Below are positions 47,831 to 58,944 of a stretch of 64,000 bases of DNA, in pieces. Every line of letters starts with the position of its first letter. Position 1 is the stretch's first letter. Source of the DNA: Glossina fuscipes (Eukaryota > Arthropoda > Insecta > Diptera > Glossinidae); assembly GCF_014805625.2 (NCBI RefSeq), contig NW_023998416.1, forward strand, positions 17,896,877 to 17,960,876. Direction: 5' to 3'. Under the pieces are notes generated by a model. It had not been told where the DNA came from and made no database searches. It saw only the letters and a program-made list of their open reading frames with translations. Position numbers and translations under genes: made by a program.

Positions 47831-49258
47831 TTCTTAACTAACGAACCCTTCGGGTCCTTCTGAAACTTTTCTCAAGTCGCAAGATTCATTTTCTCTTAAA
47901 AATTATAATGTGATAAGATAATCATAATGAATAAATAATGCTCGCAAAAATCAGCAACAACTCATCGCAACTATAAAGGTGCGATATATAGATCAGTTTT
48001 ATTACGGCAGCCAAGGAGCTAAATGATATAAGCCCGGTAGTTATACATTAAGTCGAATACGCGGATAGGGGGTAACAACCTTTCCGTTATCACTATCTCT
48101 GAACGACTGACAGCACAGGAAAGATTAAGGGTTGGCACTTTTATTTTACTTGGTGTATCCCACAGGTTATTGGGCTTACTGTATGGACAGAAAATTTTGA
48201 TCTACAGAAAGTGGAGACCGTGTGTAAAAGTCAGCAAGTAAAAATCAAGGGTAATATATAGAACATGGAAAAGTAAAAGGACGTTTACGACGAGAGTGAG
48301 GGATGTCTGAGTATTTGAGATTTCGAGTGACCTGCCGTATCGCTGTATTAGTCTTCGTTGTTAAGAGTTATTTAACAGCCTCTCAGTAAACAAATTTTCT
48401 AAATAGAAATAAAAGCAAGTAAATACGACATAGTAGGACAGAATTCACCTTTAAATACAATATATCACTGCGGTAAATGCATCTATTCATAAGACATCCT
48501 CTCGTAATAAGGCCTTATGTTGAAAGAGGGAGAAAAAGAAGGCCAAAGTTGTTTTAAATATATTCTGGAGATGGACTCCTAGAGCGTCCTGAGTTGCAGC
48601 GTGACCGGGGAGAAGTGTTACATTAGAGGGATTGGGAGAGGAAATATACGCTAATATTCATATTTTCAGGCCAGATCAAAACGCTACGCTTGTATTCATC
48701 GTAAGGTTTCGTCGCTTTGCGCATGATGTTATGAGCTCGTAGAACCTAGCAACAACCGCATTGACCGGGTCACGTCTTCATTATGTCCTACTCTAACGAG
48801 AAATTAATAGGGTCTTTCAAAGTCTAAAAGCTCGTTACGTAAGAAGTGAATTGCCACAAGGCACCAGATTATTTCCTTCGGACAAATACGGTTTTAGAAT
48901 CTGTCGCGATAAGTATTGACTTCACACAGTGTAAACTTTGTTCATTTTACTACTCCCCGGTAATTCAAATTTGTAGTCTGAAAGTGTACATTCGTAGAGT
49001 TGTCTATTATCTCTTTTCAAAGAGGAGAAAATATATTTTGACAAAATATAATAAAATCATATTCAAAATTTCTTTTTGCATTTTTTAACATAAGTAAAGA
49101 AGAATTGGAAAACTTTGCGCGGCATGGTTAGTATAATACAAATTGTGTTTTAGGGAATTTCTTGGTAATTTGCTCGTGTCCTTATTTCACAAAAGGTGCG
49201 TAAGAAGCAGCCATCATCTGATCTTCTTCCAGAAAATGCATGCCAAGATAAAAACAGA
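47831..49258. other. Intergenic, upstream of the compact ODF3 paralogue
   Basis: No recognisable coding sequence. The region next to 49259 is open in frame back to a GTG at 49196, but there is no upstream ATG in that stretch. Confidence 0.45.
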
Positions 49259-50205
49259 ATGATTGCCGTAGGCGCTTACGTGCGCCAGTGTATATGGAAA
49301 CCTACCGTACGAAGGGGACGAGCAATATGTGAATTCGGTAGGCCGTCGTACAAGCCTTTGCCACCCATCGTTGGTGCAAAAGTGTTTGATTCCACGAAGA
49401 GAACAGCCCCGGCTTACTCATTTGGTCGCAAGACAGGTTCGCGACGTACTGGTTTTGATGACGGGCCGGCAAAATTTGACGTGTCCGGAATGTCTAATCG
49501 CGGCTTCTACAAAAAAGTAGGTATTGCTATGAAAAGTCGTCGAGTCGAGTTGAAGCCATTTCCTAATCCTGGCGTTGGGAACTATGTAGTGGACAGAGGT
49601 TTTGCTGTGACTACAAAAACCATACCGCGATATTCATTCGGCAAGAAGCCGCAGCAACTGAAACCTTTCATGACACCCGGTAGCCCAATCCCCATTCAAA
49701 ATATCTAAAACACAAAAAATCTTCAATCTTTTTTTTATCATAAAAACAGCTCCTAACGTTTACAATCTGCCGCCTGTGGTGGGCACAGCGAAGGAGGGCA
49801 ATAAAAAGGCCGCGCCAGCTTTCACTATGTTAGGTAGAGAGAAGCCACGCAAGCTAACATGTTTCATTTATCCGGGACCCGGAGATTATGAAGATAAATC
49901 TGTTTGTAAACGAAAGTGTCCGCCTAAGTACACAATGCGCCCACAAACTAAAGTACTTGATGACAGCATAAACAAACCCAGTCCAAATGCTCATTATGCT
50001 GAGCTGGTAAAGATAATTCCGCTGCTAAATCTAAAAATATTTCTCTTGAATTATGTTTTTTTATTTGCACCATTTTCAGTACCATAAACATAAGTCAGTC
50101 CCTGCCCCCTCTTTCTCTATTCATCATTCACCGTGTCTTGGTATACGTAAAGCTTATCCAATGCCTGACAGGAAAAATCTAATCAAATGCAATGTGTTGG
50201 AGTAA
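49259..50205 (+). CDS. Compact ODF3 (CIMAP)-family SHIPPO-repeat protein
   Basis: Three exons, 49259-49679, 49750-50006 and 50080-50205, give 804 nt, 267 residues, close to the size of vertebrate ODF3. The start ATG is chosen because MIAVGAYVRQCIWKPTVRRG aligns with MVAGFEQRPWTPTVRRG of the gene at 27212. SHIPPO-type motifs: TAPAYSFGRK, IPRYSFGKK, AAPAFTMLGRE, YPGPGDYE, KPSPNAHYAE, APSFSIHHSP. Intron phases (1, then 0) and the 257-bp middle exon equal exons 10-11 of the large gene. The large gene's intron 1 position is uninterrupted here. It therefore corresponds to exons 1+2+10+11, without the repeat array. Retained introns argue for a DNA-level duplicate, not a retrocopy. Axonemal role is inferred from the family. 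Confidence 0.88.
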
Positions 50206-50574
50206 AAGCAAAAGCTATTTTGCCTAAAAGCATCGAAGATTGTCGGCATCTATTGTTGAGTAGTTTGGATATCTTTGCGTAGAAATTCTAGTCTTACTTT
50301 ACTTTTGTGCTATGTTTCAATGTTTTTCTACACAAAACATACTCAAAAAGAATTATATTTGAAATATATGAAACTATTGTAGATCTGTATATGCGAAAAA
50401 TTGTTCCTTTAATCGCGAATATCTTGTTTTAGATGAAGTCGCAAATCAAACAACAAATCCATATTTCCAAGGCGCAAAAGAACTTAAAGAGGTCCTACAC
50501 CTCGCAAATTCGTTTAGAGTAATATATTTAGGATTACGAGAATATCTGAAAATTAGTTTAGAAAAAATGTTTTG

Positions 50575-50580
50575 AATAAA
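50575..50580 (+). terminator. Candidate poly(A) signal of the compact ODF3 paralogue
   Basis: AATAAA 370 bp after the stop; the nearest clear canonical signal on the plus strand. Confidence 0.35.
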
Positions 50581-51813
50581 ATATTACAAGTCGTAGAAAT
50601 GCAATGCTGGAACAAAGTATATTTGCCACTTTTTAGTTCATAAAAAGAAAAGTACATTTATTATATAAATTTGAGGACCTCTTAAGGCTTTTTAAAATTC
50701 GCTTTGATAATGATTTTCAAAAGATCTTTCGATTTCCTTAAGGAACCCTAAGACATTTTGCGGTTTTAAGTTTCTAGAAATACAAAGGCTCGGAAGTATT
50801 AACAAGTTTTATCCTCAAGCAAATTGTCCCGTTACTCATATCAGTGCCATATCTAGCCTAATGTAACCGTCCCTGGTCAAAACTATTGGGAGATCGTTAC
50901 ATTCATGTAGCATCCAGCACGTTTGCTCTGAGGCAATTCAAATTATTCCAATCTAGTGAAAGTGCTTTTATGTCACGAGTATTGCCCACGAACTTGTTTT
51001 ACTCTTTTTTGCATCCTCCTGTTTCAATCAGCTGACCAACGTTGTTACAAGTTTTTTTGCTTCCCATGCAACCAGAGAGCTCTATTAGTGGTTCCAACCT
51101 ATGAAAACTCAGAAATAGATGCAAGCACTGAAAATAATAATAGTATTAGGGACTAGTGGAAGACCACTAGCGCAGCATAATGGAAATTAGAAAACGCAAA
51201 TGTAAGATAAAAGAACCGCTCTGTTCTGGACTGTGCTGTTTATCTATTTCTTAAGTCTTGTGCCCCTGAATTACGTTGAGCTTATGGCATATGCTCTCCT
51301 TACGCATATTGTGCATAAAACCTATAAGGTGGAATAAAACCTTTTGATACTCACAGCGAAAAAAAGGGCTTGTTTTTATCTATAAGTGGGCGGTTAGTGA
51401 GGCTAAGATCACTTCGATTTTTCATTTGATGCTAAGCATTGATCTGCTCGCACAGCAAAGGGTTCGAAGCCCGAACGACATATTTATTTTTAACGGAAAT
51501 TGTCTTTCCTGCACTTTCAACAATTTTAGTGTATTTTCTTATCGTAATAATAATTGACAACACGACAATTAAGCTTCGTTGGATTGAGGATATTGTTAAT
51601 TATTGTATAAAAACTATGCTATGTCGTGTTATAAAGTTACTACATAAAATTAACCGCTTTCATGCAATCACACCATTTGCTGTTCGTTAAATTTGATTGA
51701 ATATTCGTTGAAACTGAAATTTAGTTAACAATTTAACTTATCAACACTTTATACGATTTGACGGAAAAAGACAAAATTTTTTTTCTAATAATCGAAAATC
51801 GAAATAAAGAAAA
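50581..51813. other. Intergenic, nothing recognised
   Basis: Short frames at 50956-51156 and 51439-51690 lack motifs. GGTTCGAAGCC at about 51460 looks like a pol III B box but no cloverleaf can be folded around it. Confidence 0.45.
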
Positions 51814-52541
51814 ATGATGTTAAAAGCTTTCATATTTGCTCTCTTAGCTTTGACCTTATTAAAAACCATTTTAGCCTGCGTAAGTTTATCATTGCTTGCA
51901 AAACTTTAAAGCCATGCGAACAACATTGCATTCTTTTAATTCTTCATTTTTTAAGAACGGTTACAAAGTGAAACTATTGAAAGCTGAGAACTGTGCTGGT
52001 GACGATGCTGTAATAAAAATTGGAGAAAATTTTAACATAAAATTGAATAAAAAGTGCGAATTAATTCCGAAGGGATGTGTAGCGTACAAGGCTTTCAATA
52101 GCGCCTTAGCTCGGTACAAAGTTAAAAAAGATGGTGTTTTGGTTAAAGATGACATGACTGATTTATGCTCTAAGGTTCTAGAAGCCACCGCGGAATATAA
52201 AGAAATGCTAAGCGTTTACGGAGCACCTAACAAATGTCCAGTAGAGGAGGTTCGTATTTTGGAAAAGTTAAAATAAAAAAAATAAATAAATAATTATGCA
52301 ATATTTGCTTGTGTTTAAGGAAACTATTTGTAACGAGGACAAAAAACTTAATTTGTCCAAATATAAGAGTCTTTTAAATATCGCTCGGGGTCGTATAAGC
52401 ATCAATTCCACTGTAGAGCATGATACGGTAGGACTTAACATCTAATATTTTTAACTGCAGGATATTGATAATTTTTTTTTTAAATTTATTTTTAAGGGAA
52501 AATCATGTTTACATTTGGATATGGAATTTACTAAAAAATAA
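51814..52541 (+). CDS. Small secreted eight-cysteine protein, family unknown
   Basis: Four exons, 51814-51879, 51956-52249, 52320-52427 and 52497-52541, all phase 0, give 513 nt and 170 residues. Exon 1 is exactly the signal peptide (MMLKAFIFALLALTLLKTIL, then AC). The mature part is basic, with Cys at about 22, 35, 56, 63, 93, 116, 124 and 160, including CELIPKGC, KCPVEE and TGKSCLHLDMEFTK near the end. Size, secretion and the final strand-like segment recall insect ML, CheA or DUF1091-type lipid/ligand-binding proteins, but no signature is firm, so I leave it unassigned. Odorant-binding-protein cysteine spacing does not fit. If intron 2 is retained the frame ends at 52276 (VEEVRILEKLK), giving a truncated form. 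Introns are 69-76 bp. Confidence 0.72.
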
Positions 52542-52562
52542 ATAAACTATTATAACAATAAA
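52541..52562 (+). terminator. Overlapping poly(A) signals of the secreted eight-cysteine gene
   Basis: AATAAA occurs overlapping the stop (52537), at 52541 and at 52557. Confidence 0.5.
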
Positions 52563-53554
52563 CTTTTCTCCTGTGTTATCAGATACGTTCTTAATAAAGT
52601 AACGAACAAATGAACTTCACAAAGCAACACAAAAACAAGTTTACGTCATCGAATTTTCTTTTTGAAGGAAAACCTGGTTATTATTTTTTTATTAGGCGCA
52701 GTTTGGTACAGAATAGTAGGAATCCCTCTTCAAAGCATTTTATTGGATAGTAACTCTAAATCTGAATTCAGGAGGCGAGGCAAGGAGCCGTCGCATATTT
52801 CTTTAACAGCATTCTGGTGTTGGTTTAGTGAATACACCCAACTAATCAGTGAACTGTTACCAAGAGAAAAAAGAATCGCCTGACAGTTGATTATTCAAGC
52901 GTATTAAAAATAGAGCTCGCTACAGAAGAACAACGCTTTCTCATTCTTGAACACTGAATTATGGAACAACAACCAACAGTCGTCATCCCAACAAGATAAT
53001 CGTATTTATTTATGCCCAAGTTACACGGTATGATTGTGGTTTGAGCAAGACTCTCTGTATAAATTAAGGCCTCCGATTTTTATCATAGTTTGATCCGCAG
53101 ACAGTTTTCTTGAAGTATCTGTAGATGTTTAGATTTTTAATCATGAACAGTCCCAGTAATCCATTACGGAACGCAAATGGTGGATTCACTTTAACTTTTT
53201 CTAAACTTCTTGAAGCCGCATTGCAGGAAGCTGTTCTAAAGAAAGCATTAATAATCGTCTTTCATTGAGCTAACTATCTCTTTAATAAATTGATTCCAGA
53301 TAGCAATTCGAATCCGGTAATTTACCTTAATTCACGGATAGATGAGTGGTTATTGTAAAATTGAAATTTGTTTTAGGACTTATTGTAAATTGATCTTCCA
53401 TAAATATCATCTCGCATGCATCATACTTCTGTGGCTTGCATGCCAATTGCATTTAAATTCTATTACTTTAATTTTTTAATACTAATGAATAAAATATAAA
53501 AAACCTTTTTAGATGAACTTTCAAACAAAGTCTTTCAAAATGTCATGTGTCAGT
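52563..53554. other. Intergenic, nothing recognised
   Basis: No reading frame with family motifs. Confidence 0.45.
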
Positions 53555-53857
53555 TCACAAGTCACAGGTTGTTTTACTGATGCTGCTTTCTACTGCCGAG
53601 TTGTGTTTGGATCGTAGTAACGAACGTATGTGCCAACCCGGTATCCACTTTGAACGTATCTTTGTCGTGGACAATTGTTGATGCAAACTGGCGACTGGGC
53701 TGCCGTTTAATATCTTTAGAATTTCAGCTATATCACGCAACTTTACTTTCGCAGTTCCAAAAGAATTTCGTGTAATTTTTTTCTGTTTTAGAAGAGTTCT
53801 CGAATTCAGATGACTAGAGCGATGAGGACCATCAGTGTCCCTGTTTAAAATCATCAA
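53555..53857 (-). mobile_element. mariner-type transposase remnant (second HTH region)
   Basis: The 100-codon minus-strand frame contains AKVKLRDIAEILKILNGS, then LHQQLSTTKIRSKWIPG and, after a diverged gap, NSAVESS. Mariner transposases of the SETMAR type have KVRDIAEILKISNGSVxxILHEHLSMRKxCSKWVPRLLT in this place. The frame is open by chance decay pattern and lacks both ends of a transposase. Confidence 0.6.
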
Positions 53858-54589
53858 ATCATAGACGAGTTGTTACCCTCGACGGAGAAGGGATGGCGTA
53901 TCAGTCTACAAGTCAACAGAGAGAGTATTTTTCCCCATTAAAAAGCGAGGCCCAATAAATACAGGAGATTCGGATCTTTCCACTGGTTTGAAAATGACAA
54001 AAATAACGCATTTCATTTAAAGGCTGATAGAGAGCAGACAGAGCTTTCTTGCTGTTACATTTATTAGATGAGACGTTTTACATTAATCAAATATTTGACA
54101 CCAATTGAAAAACGCGTCGTACACTTAATAAAAAATGACCAATCTATCTATCCACCTCTTGAAATGGCGGCTTTAATAGTAAACATCTAAAGCTTTTTAA
54201 CACTTTCTCTTCAGGTTTAGTTCAAATATACGGAAGTCAAATCCGTAAACTTCACCGACCGAGAAAAAGGGCTCTTTCGTAAGTAACAGTTTTTAAACAT
54301 GTGAATTTGTTTGTTTAGAACTTTACAAATTTAGAGGATTACGAGGTAGTTTCCCTTAATAAAAGGCCGCATTTGAAGACCAGGTGTAGTTAAATCAGAA
54401 TTTGTGCGGCGGGACCTATGCGATTTTTATTTACGCGATTGGTTTTATGAGAGTTATTTGGTTTCGCTTTGTGAATATGTACAGTGATAAGCAGAGATAA
54501 CAGAAGGGCGAAAATATTTGCCTTTTAGACTATGACATCGTATTAAATTTTGTACATTTTGAAAATATCTTAATGTTTAAAACAAGAAA

Positions 54590-54800
54590 AAATACCTTTA
54601 CATGGGAAGTGGTCGAAAAAATCAACTGATCTAAACCATTTTCAATACCGTTCATCCTTGCGTCATGACTCGTCATAAAAATGTCTAAAAAATTTGCAGA
54701 AAATTAATCACAAAGTGATCCCGAATCAGTAAAAGGTGGGTCTATACCAAGTCTGTTTTGTTGGGAAAGCTTTGTTCCGCTATTCCGTAGAAGCTTGACA
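54590..54800 (-). repeat. Diverged copy of the CCACTTGTGG dispersed repeat (middle modules)
   Basis: On the minus strand TATAGACCCACCTTTTACTG is followed by ATTCGGGATCACTTTGTGAT, equivalent to the segment between the head and the CTGTCCGTCTG module in the copies at 16395 and 63225. The homology is weaker than in other copies. Confidence 0.4.
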
Positions 54801-55155
54801 TAGTTTCTAAGACAGACTTTTCTGTACGGTCCACCATTGTGAAAAACCGCTTCTTTCACCTATTTATCAAGTTTCTGAATATTTTATTGCCGTTTTTTTC
54901 CTCCAATACCCATCCATCGCACAAACATATGTTTAGCTGTATAAAAGCATATGGTGTTTTGCATATGGTATTTTGTGCAATCGCCTTCCAGGTGCTGACA
55001 AACTGCGTATTATTGATTTAATATAAAATGTATACGATACACGGCAAATATGCAAAGCATGTTTTTTTTTTTGTAGTAGCGAGCTGGAAGTGCGTATTAA
55101 AATATTCGCCCCATTGGTGCGTAATAATGGTCGTGATACCTCCTACTATTTTTAG

Positions 55156-55161
55156 TTTATT
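55156..55161 (-). terminator. Poly(A) signal of carboxypeptidase-like gene B
   Basis: AATAAA on the minus strand 49 bp beyond the stop at 55210-55212. Confidence 0.5.
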
Positions 55162-55209
55162 TGATTTGGTTTTTTTTCTAGTGAATACTTTGCTCACTGA
55201 ATTTTTTCC

Positions 55210-56483
55210 TTATATATAACCGAGTTGTTTAACGGCTTTAATCATTCCCACAAATCCATCTACAAGTTCTTTGCATGCAGGTAAAATCATTTGCTCTGGC
55301 AAATCAAAGCCGAATTCACCATTATCAGGTAATTCGATAGTGAAAGCTATTGGTATACCTTTCACCGCATAAGCCCAGTCTTTGCTTCCACCAGAGAATT
55401 TGCCTGCATTTAGAGGAAATTGGAAGCAATTAATGCCTTTCAATTGCTGTAAAATATTATTATTGTTTACCTAATGTGTTGGCACTTGTGCCGAAAGTGT
55501 ATTCGGTCCCGTTGCGCTTGTATAAGGCTTGAATGAAGGCTTCGGCTACGAACTTCATTTCCTTGTAATTCCGGGGAAGATCTTCGGTGTGGCTCCACGG
55601 TGAAAGTACTAATTGTGCAGCCGAATGTAGAGCAATATAAATTTTAATAGAACCTTCTGGTATATTCTGATTAATAAACTTTACGAATTGTTCAATTTCT
55701 GGTTCGGACTCTGGGTGGGGGCCAGGATACACCATCGAGCAAGGATCGGTATTATCTCCGACTTCTTTAATAATATTTATGCAATTAAAGACAAATTTTG
55801 TCGAAATTGAAATAATAAGGGAATGTTTACCTCCCCATTGATAATCGAAATTACGATTTAGGTCGGTACCAAAACAATTGGGACTTGATGGCTTTCTTGA
55901 TTTTCGCCACATTCGATCCTAGAAATGCAACAAGGAGCACGTGTGTTATAAATATTTATCCATAATTTATTTACCTTTTCGTGCGCATAAACAAAACCGT
56001 CCACATTTAATACCGGTATTATCCACCAGTCGACACTTTCCGCCATCTTACGTACACTAGGATTAGTGGAAAATAATAATTCTTTAATTAAGTAAGTGAC
56101 AGCAGCTGATGTTATCCACTCTCTAGCGTGAATATTCGATTCAATGAAAATTGCTTTTTTGCCGCTTTTAAACGAAAGTTTAATGCCCCTTATTAAGCGG
56201 CCTTCGTACGAACGACCGACATCAAAGCCCTTAACTACCTTTGGGAATTTTTGAATAATTTGATCTAACCAATAATAAATTTCATTCAGCGTATGATAGG
56301 TGATCCAATCCAAAGGTCGATTTCCAACTTTTTTTCGAGAAAGCTTCCTTCTGTCTGGAAAGAAAGTTGATTTGTCAAATACGCCCTCAGTATATTTCCC
56401 TATATTCACTTGTGTTTACACATTGTTCCTGTATTTTTGGACTTGGGATTTCCCGGTGCGATATGAACGTACCGTGGCAGCAT
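55210..56483 (-). CDS. M14A carboxypeptidase-like protein B, no signal or activation peptide
   Basis: Minus-strand exons 56483-56420, 56354-55975, 55918-55831, 55764-55471 and 55403-55210 give 1,020 nt, 339 residues. After about 35 basic N-terminal residues the catalytic domain opens (LDWITYHTLNEIYYWL). Zinc motif HAREW (about H97/E100) and the third ligand in IALHSAAQ are intact, as are MWRKSR, GTDLNRNFDY and IELPDNG. Tyr248 of bovine CPA is not conserved (TLGKFSGGSKDW) and the position-255 residue is Lys. No hydrophobic leader is seen, so it may be cytosolic unless an upstream exon was missed. Junction 1-2 has two in-frame readings: T|GTAAAC with CCAG|AC, or AT|GTGTAA with ACAG|A. The three genes B, C and D are tandem and share exon layout. 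Confidence 0.87.
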
Positions 56484-56764
56484 GATTTTTTCCCAAATTT
56501 AAAGATATATTTAAAAACGGAAAACACACCATAGGCTAGTTTTACGCAGCATTTGTGTGGTCTTGGCTTTTAAATTGTTTTCATTTTTTTTGGATTTTAC
56601 TGTTTATATAAGAAATTTCGAATATCAGAATTAAGAAAACGGATTTGAATGAAAATTTATGAAAACTCAAAACTCAAAGGCAACTAAACGGTAAGCATCA
56701 ATGAGTTTCATTTCAAAACATTGGAACTTGGAATATGTGATCGTATATTGCATATATTTCAATA

Positions 56765-57010
56765 GATCCTCTACACCCTACACAACTTGTGGTACAGGAT
56801 ATGTTAATTTGTGCGGTCGTATCTAAGATGCAGAAGATCTTAAGATAGTGCCACTGTTCATTATACCGATCGAGTCGGAGTCATTTTCTGAACCATTCAA
56901 AACCTGTCTGTCCATTTGCCCGTCTGATATCCATCTATGTAATATTGCGTTCAACCTACAGGTCGTAATTTTTGAGAGAAGTTAGTGAATAGTGGAAATA
57001 GTTTGGATCA
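56765..57010 (+). repeat. Copy of the CCACTTGTGG dispersed repeat
   Basis: Head CTACACAACTTGTGGTACAG, then ATCGAGTCGGAGTCATTTTC, then CTGTCTGTCCATTTGCCCGT, then GCGTTCAACCTACAGGTCGT and AATTTTTGAGA. It lies between carboxypeptidase-like genes B and C. The rest of that interval (56484-57697) shows no gene. Confidence 0.65.
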
Positions 57011-57661
57011 TGGTAAAGCTGACGGCCGCATTTGGACTCAACCCAAATAAAACCATCACTAAGTAAAATTACAAACAATGTCTGCTGTGAATTGTGGGAA
57101 AAAAGTGCGTAATATGCCAAAACTGATTTTATTGGGAATACTACATTCCGCGTTATCAGCAGACATTAATTCTTCCGATTAAACAGGGTTTCAATTAACA
57201 ACTTTTTACTTGCTTGACCGGCTCTTCGATTGTTATGAAGTTATCTAAGCGTGGGTTTTTTTCTGAATGAACCCAAGAAACAAGAAATTTTTCAAGAAGA
57301 AATCCGAAAATTGCTTGGGAAAAGGGAAAGCAGCCAATGCTTTGATTAATCTCTTCGACAGACCGAGCTGATTTATACTCCCAATAACTCGTTACGAGAG
57401 AATTCACAAGACAAGATAAATGTTGAAAATCAGCACATAAACACAGCGCATAAAACTATTTTTATGCCACGCAAATGTCACATCAGAGGCATTAGAAAAT
57501 TTGACGGGGCAAAAAGCGAGAGATTGCGTTGTAGCAATAAATGAAACCATATCACATTTTCGTTTCTATTACTTTACGTATTTTCGCTTAGTCAATTTTT
57601 ATTCCTATGAAACATTTTAAATGTTTTTTTTAAATATCGATTAGAAATTAGTTTACTGTAA

Positions 57662-57667
57662 TTTATT
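57662..57667 (-). terminator. Poly(A) signal of carboxypeptidase-like gene C
   Basis: AATAAA on the minus strand 31 bp beyond the stop at 57698-57700. Confidence 0.55.
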
Positions 57668-57697
57668 TAGTACATATTTTTGCCGATCAATTTGTCT

Positions 57698-58944
57698 TTA
57701 AATGTAGCCAAGTTTCTTCACGGCTCCAATCATTCCAACAAAGCCGTCCAATACTTCTCTGCCGATAGGCAAAATTCTTTTATTTGGTAACGCAAAACGG
57801 GATTTTGTGCCTCTACCAGGTAATTCTATGGTGAAAGTTAATGGTATTCCTTTTACAGCGTAAGCCCAATCTTTACTTCCGCCGGAGAATTTCTCTGTAT
57901 TTTAAAAAGTTACGTGATCAATTCATATAATAAACAAATTATTTAACATACGCAATATTGTAGCACTGCTACCGCATTTATATTGAGTGCCGTAACGAAC
58001 AGCCAAAGCTTCAGTGAAAGCTTTCGCAACAGACATCATTTCCTTGTAGTTTTTTGGAGGTGTTCTTGTATGGGTCCACGGGCAAAGTATACATTGGGCG
58101 GCTGCATGCAGAGCCACATACATCACAATACTACCATTTGGTATTCCCTTATTGATGAAGTCTACCAATTGCCTAGTTTCTGGCTCAGATTCAGGATGAG
58201 GACCAGGGTATAGTACTGAAGAGGGACCAGCCTTTCTCCCTTGAATGATTAATGATATTTGAAACGTTACAGAGGATAAAGTACAAAATCACCCACATCC
58301 CCATCGATAACTGAAGTTACGATTTAAATCGATGCCGACACTTTTGTCATTCACAGGTCTCCTCGACTTCCGCCACGTTCGGTCCTACAAAAACAAAAGT
58401 TATTACTCAGAGATAATATGTAATCTTTTTTAACCTTCTCGTGTGAATAATCAAACCCGTCTACATTTAATACCGGTACAATGTACCAGTCAAGACTTTC
58501 GGCCATTTTGCGTACATCAGGCTTATTGGAAAGCAATAATTCTTTAATTATATAAGTGGCAGTGGCTGACGTTATCCATTCCCTCGCGTGGATATTCGAT
58601 TCAATGAAAATTGCTTTTTTGCCGCGTTTAAAGGAAATTTTAATGCCCCTTATTAAACGACCTTCATACGAACGACCGATGTGAAAGCTACTAACTACTT
58701 TGGGGTTTTGTTCTATAATTGAATCCAACCAAGTGTAAATTTCAACCAGTGTAGGATAAAACGTCCAGTCAATATCTTTCTGAGCAATATTACGTCTATC
58801 TAGAAAATGTTTGACGAATAAAAGCCAAAGCCTTTTTAAATAATTAATTACTCACATCATGAATAAGTTTTCTTCCATCGGGGATGGATTGATGCACGGC
58901 ATGCAGTCTTTGATCCGTCGTAACACTTTCTTGATGTTCGGCAT
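57698..58944 (-). CDS. M14A carboxypeptidase-like protein C, no signal or activation peptide
   Basis: Minus-strand exons 58944-58856, 58795-58435, 58384-58297, 58239-57952 and 57894-57698 give 1,023 nt, 340 residues. The N-terminus MPNIKKVLRRIKDCMPC is basic and soluble and resembles that of D (MADFKKIIRRKDCMP). Exon 2 uses the second AG of TCTAGATAG, the only choice that keeps the frame. Catalytic features are intact: HAREW (about H99/E102), TWRKSRR, GIDLNRNFSY, VALHAAAQ and FTIELPGRG. The CPA Tyr248 position is not Tyr (TILQKFSGGSKDW), and Lys sits at the specificity position. Exons 2 and 3 have the same lengths as in D (361 bp) and B (88 bp) respectively. It is probably a functional metallopeptidase if Tyr248 is dispensable, with cytosolic location inferred. 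Confidence 0.87.

Noticed and set aside
49196..49258. Extending the compact ODF3 gene upstream to position 49196
   Set aside because: The codon there is GTG, not ATG, and the extra residues have no counterpart in the larger paralogue; the ATG at 49259 aligns with the paralogue start.
51440..51490. tRNA-like B box GGTTCGAAGCC
   Set aside because: No A box, acceptor stem or anticodon arm can be paired around it.
52462..52496. Acceptor CTGCAG at 52461 for the last exon of the eight-cysteine gene
   Set aside because: It is in frame, but the intron would be only about 34 bp, too short for splicing in flies; the AAG acceptor at 52496 gives 69 bp.
55774..55830. Reading gene B straight through 55765-55830 as coding
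   Set aside because: The stretch is in frame, but it begins with GTAAAC, ends with AAAG, inserts 22 residues after YQWG that no paralogue has, and C and D have introns at the same place.
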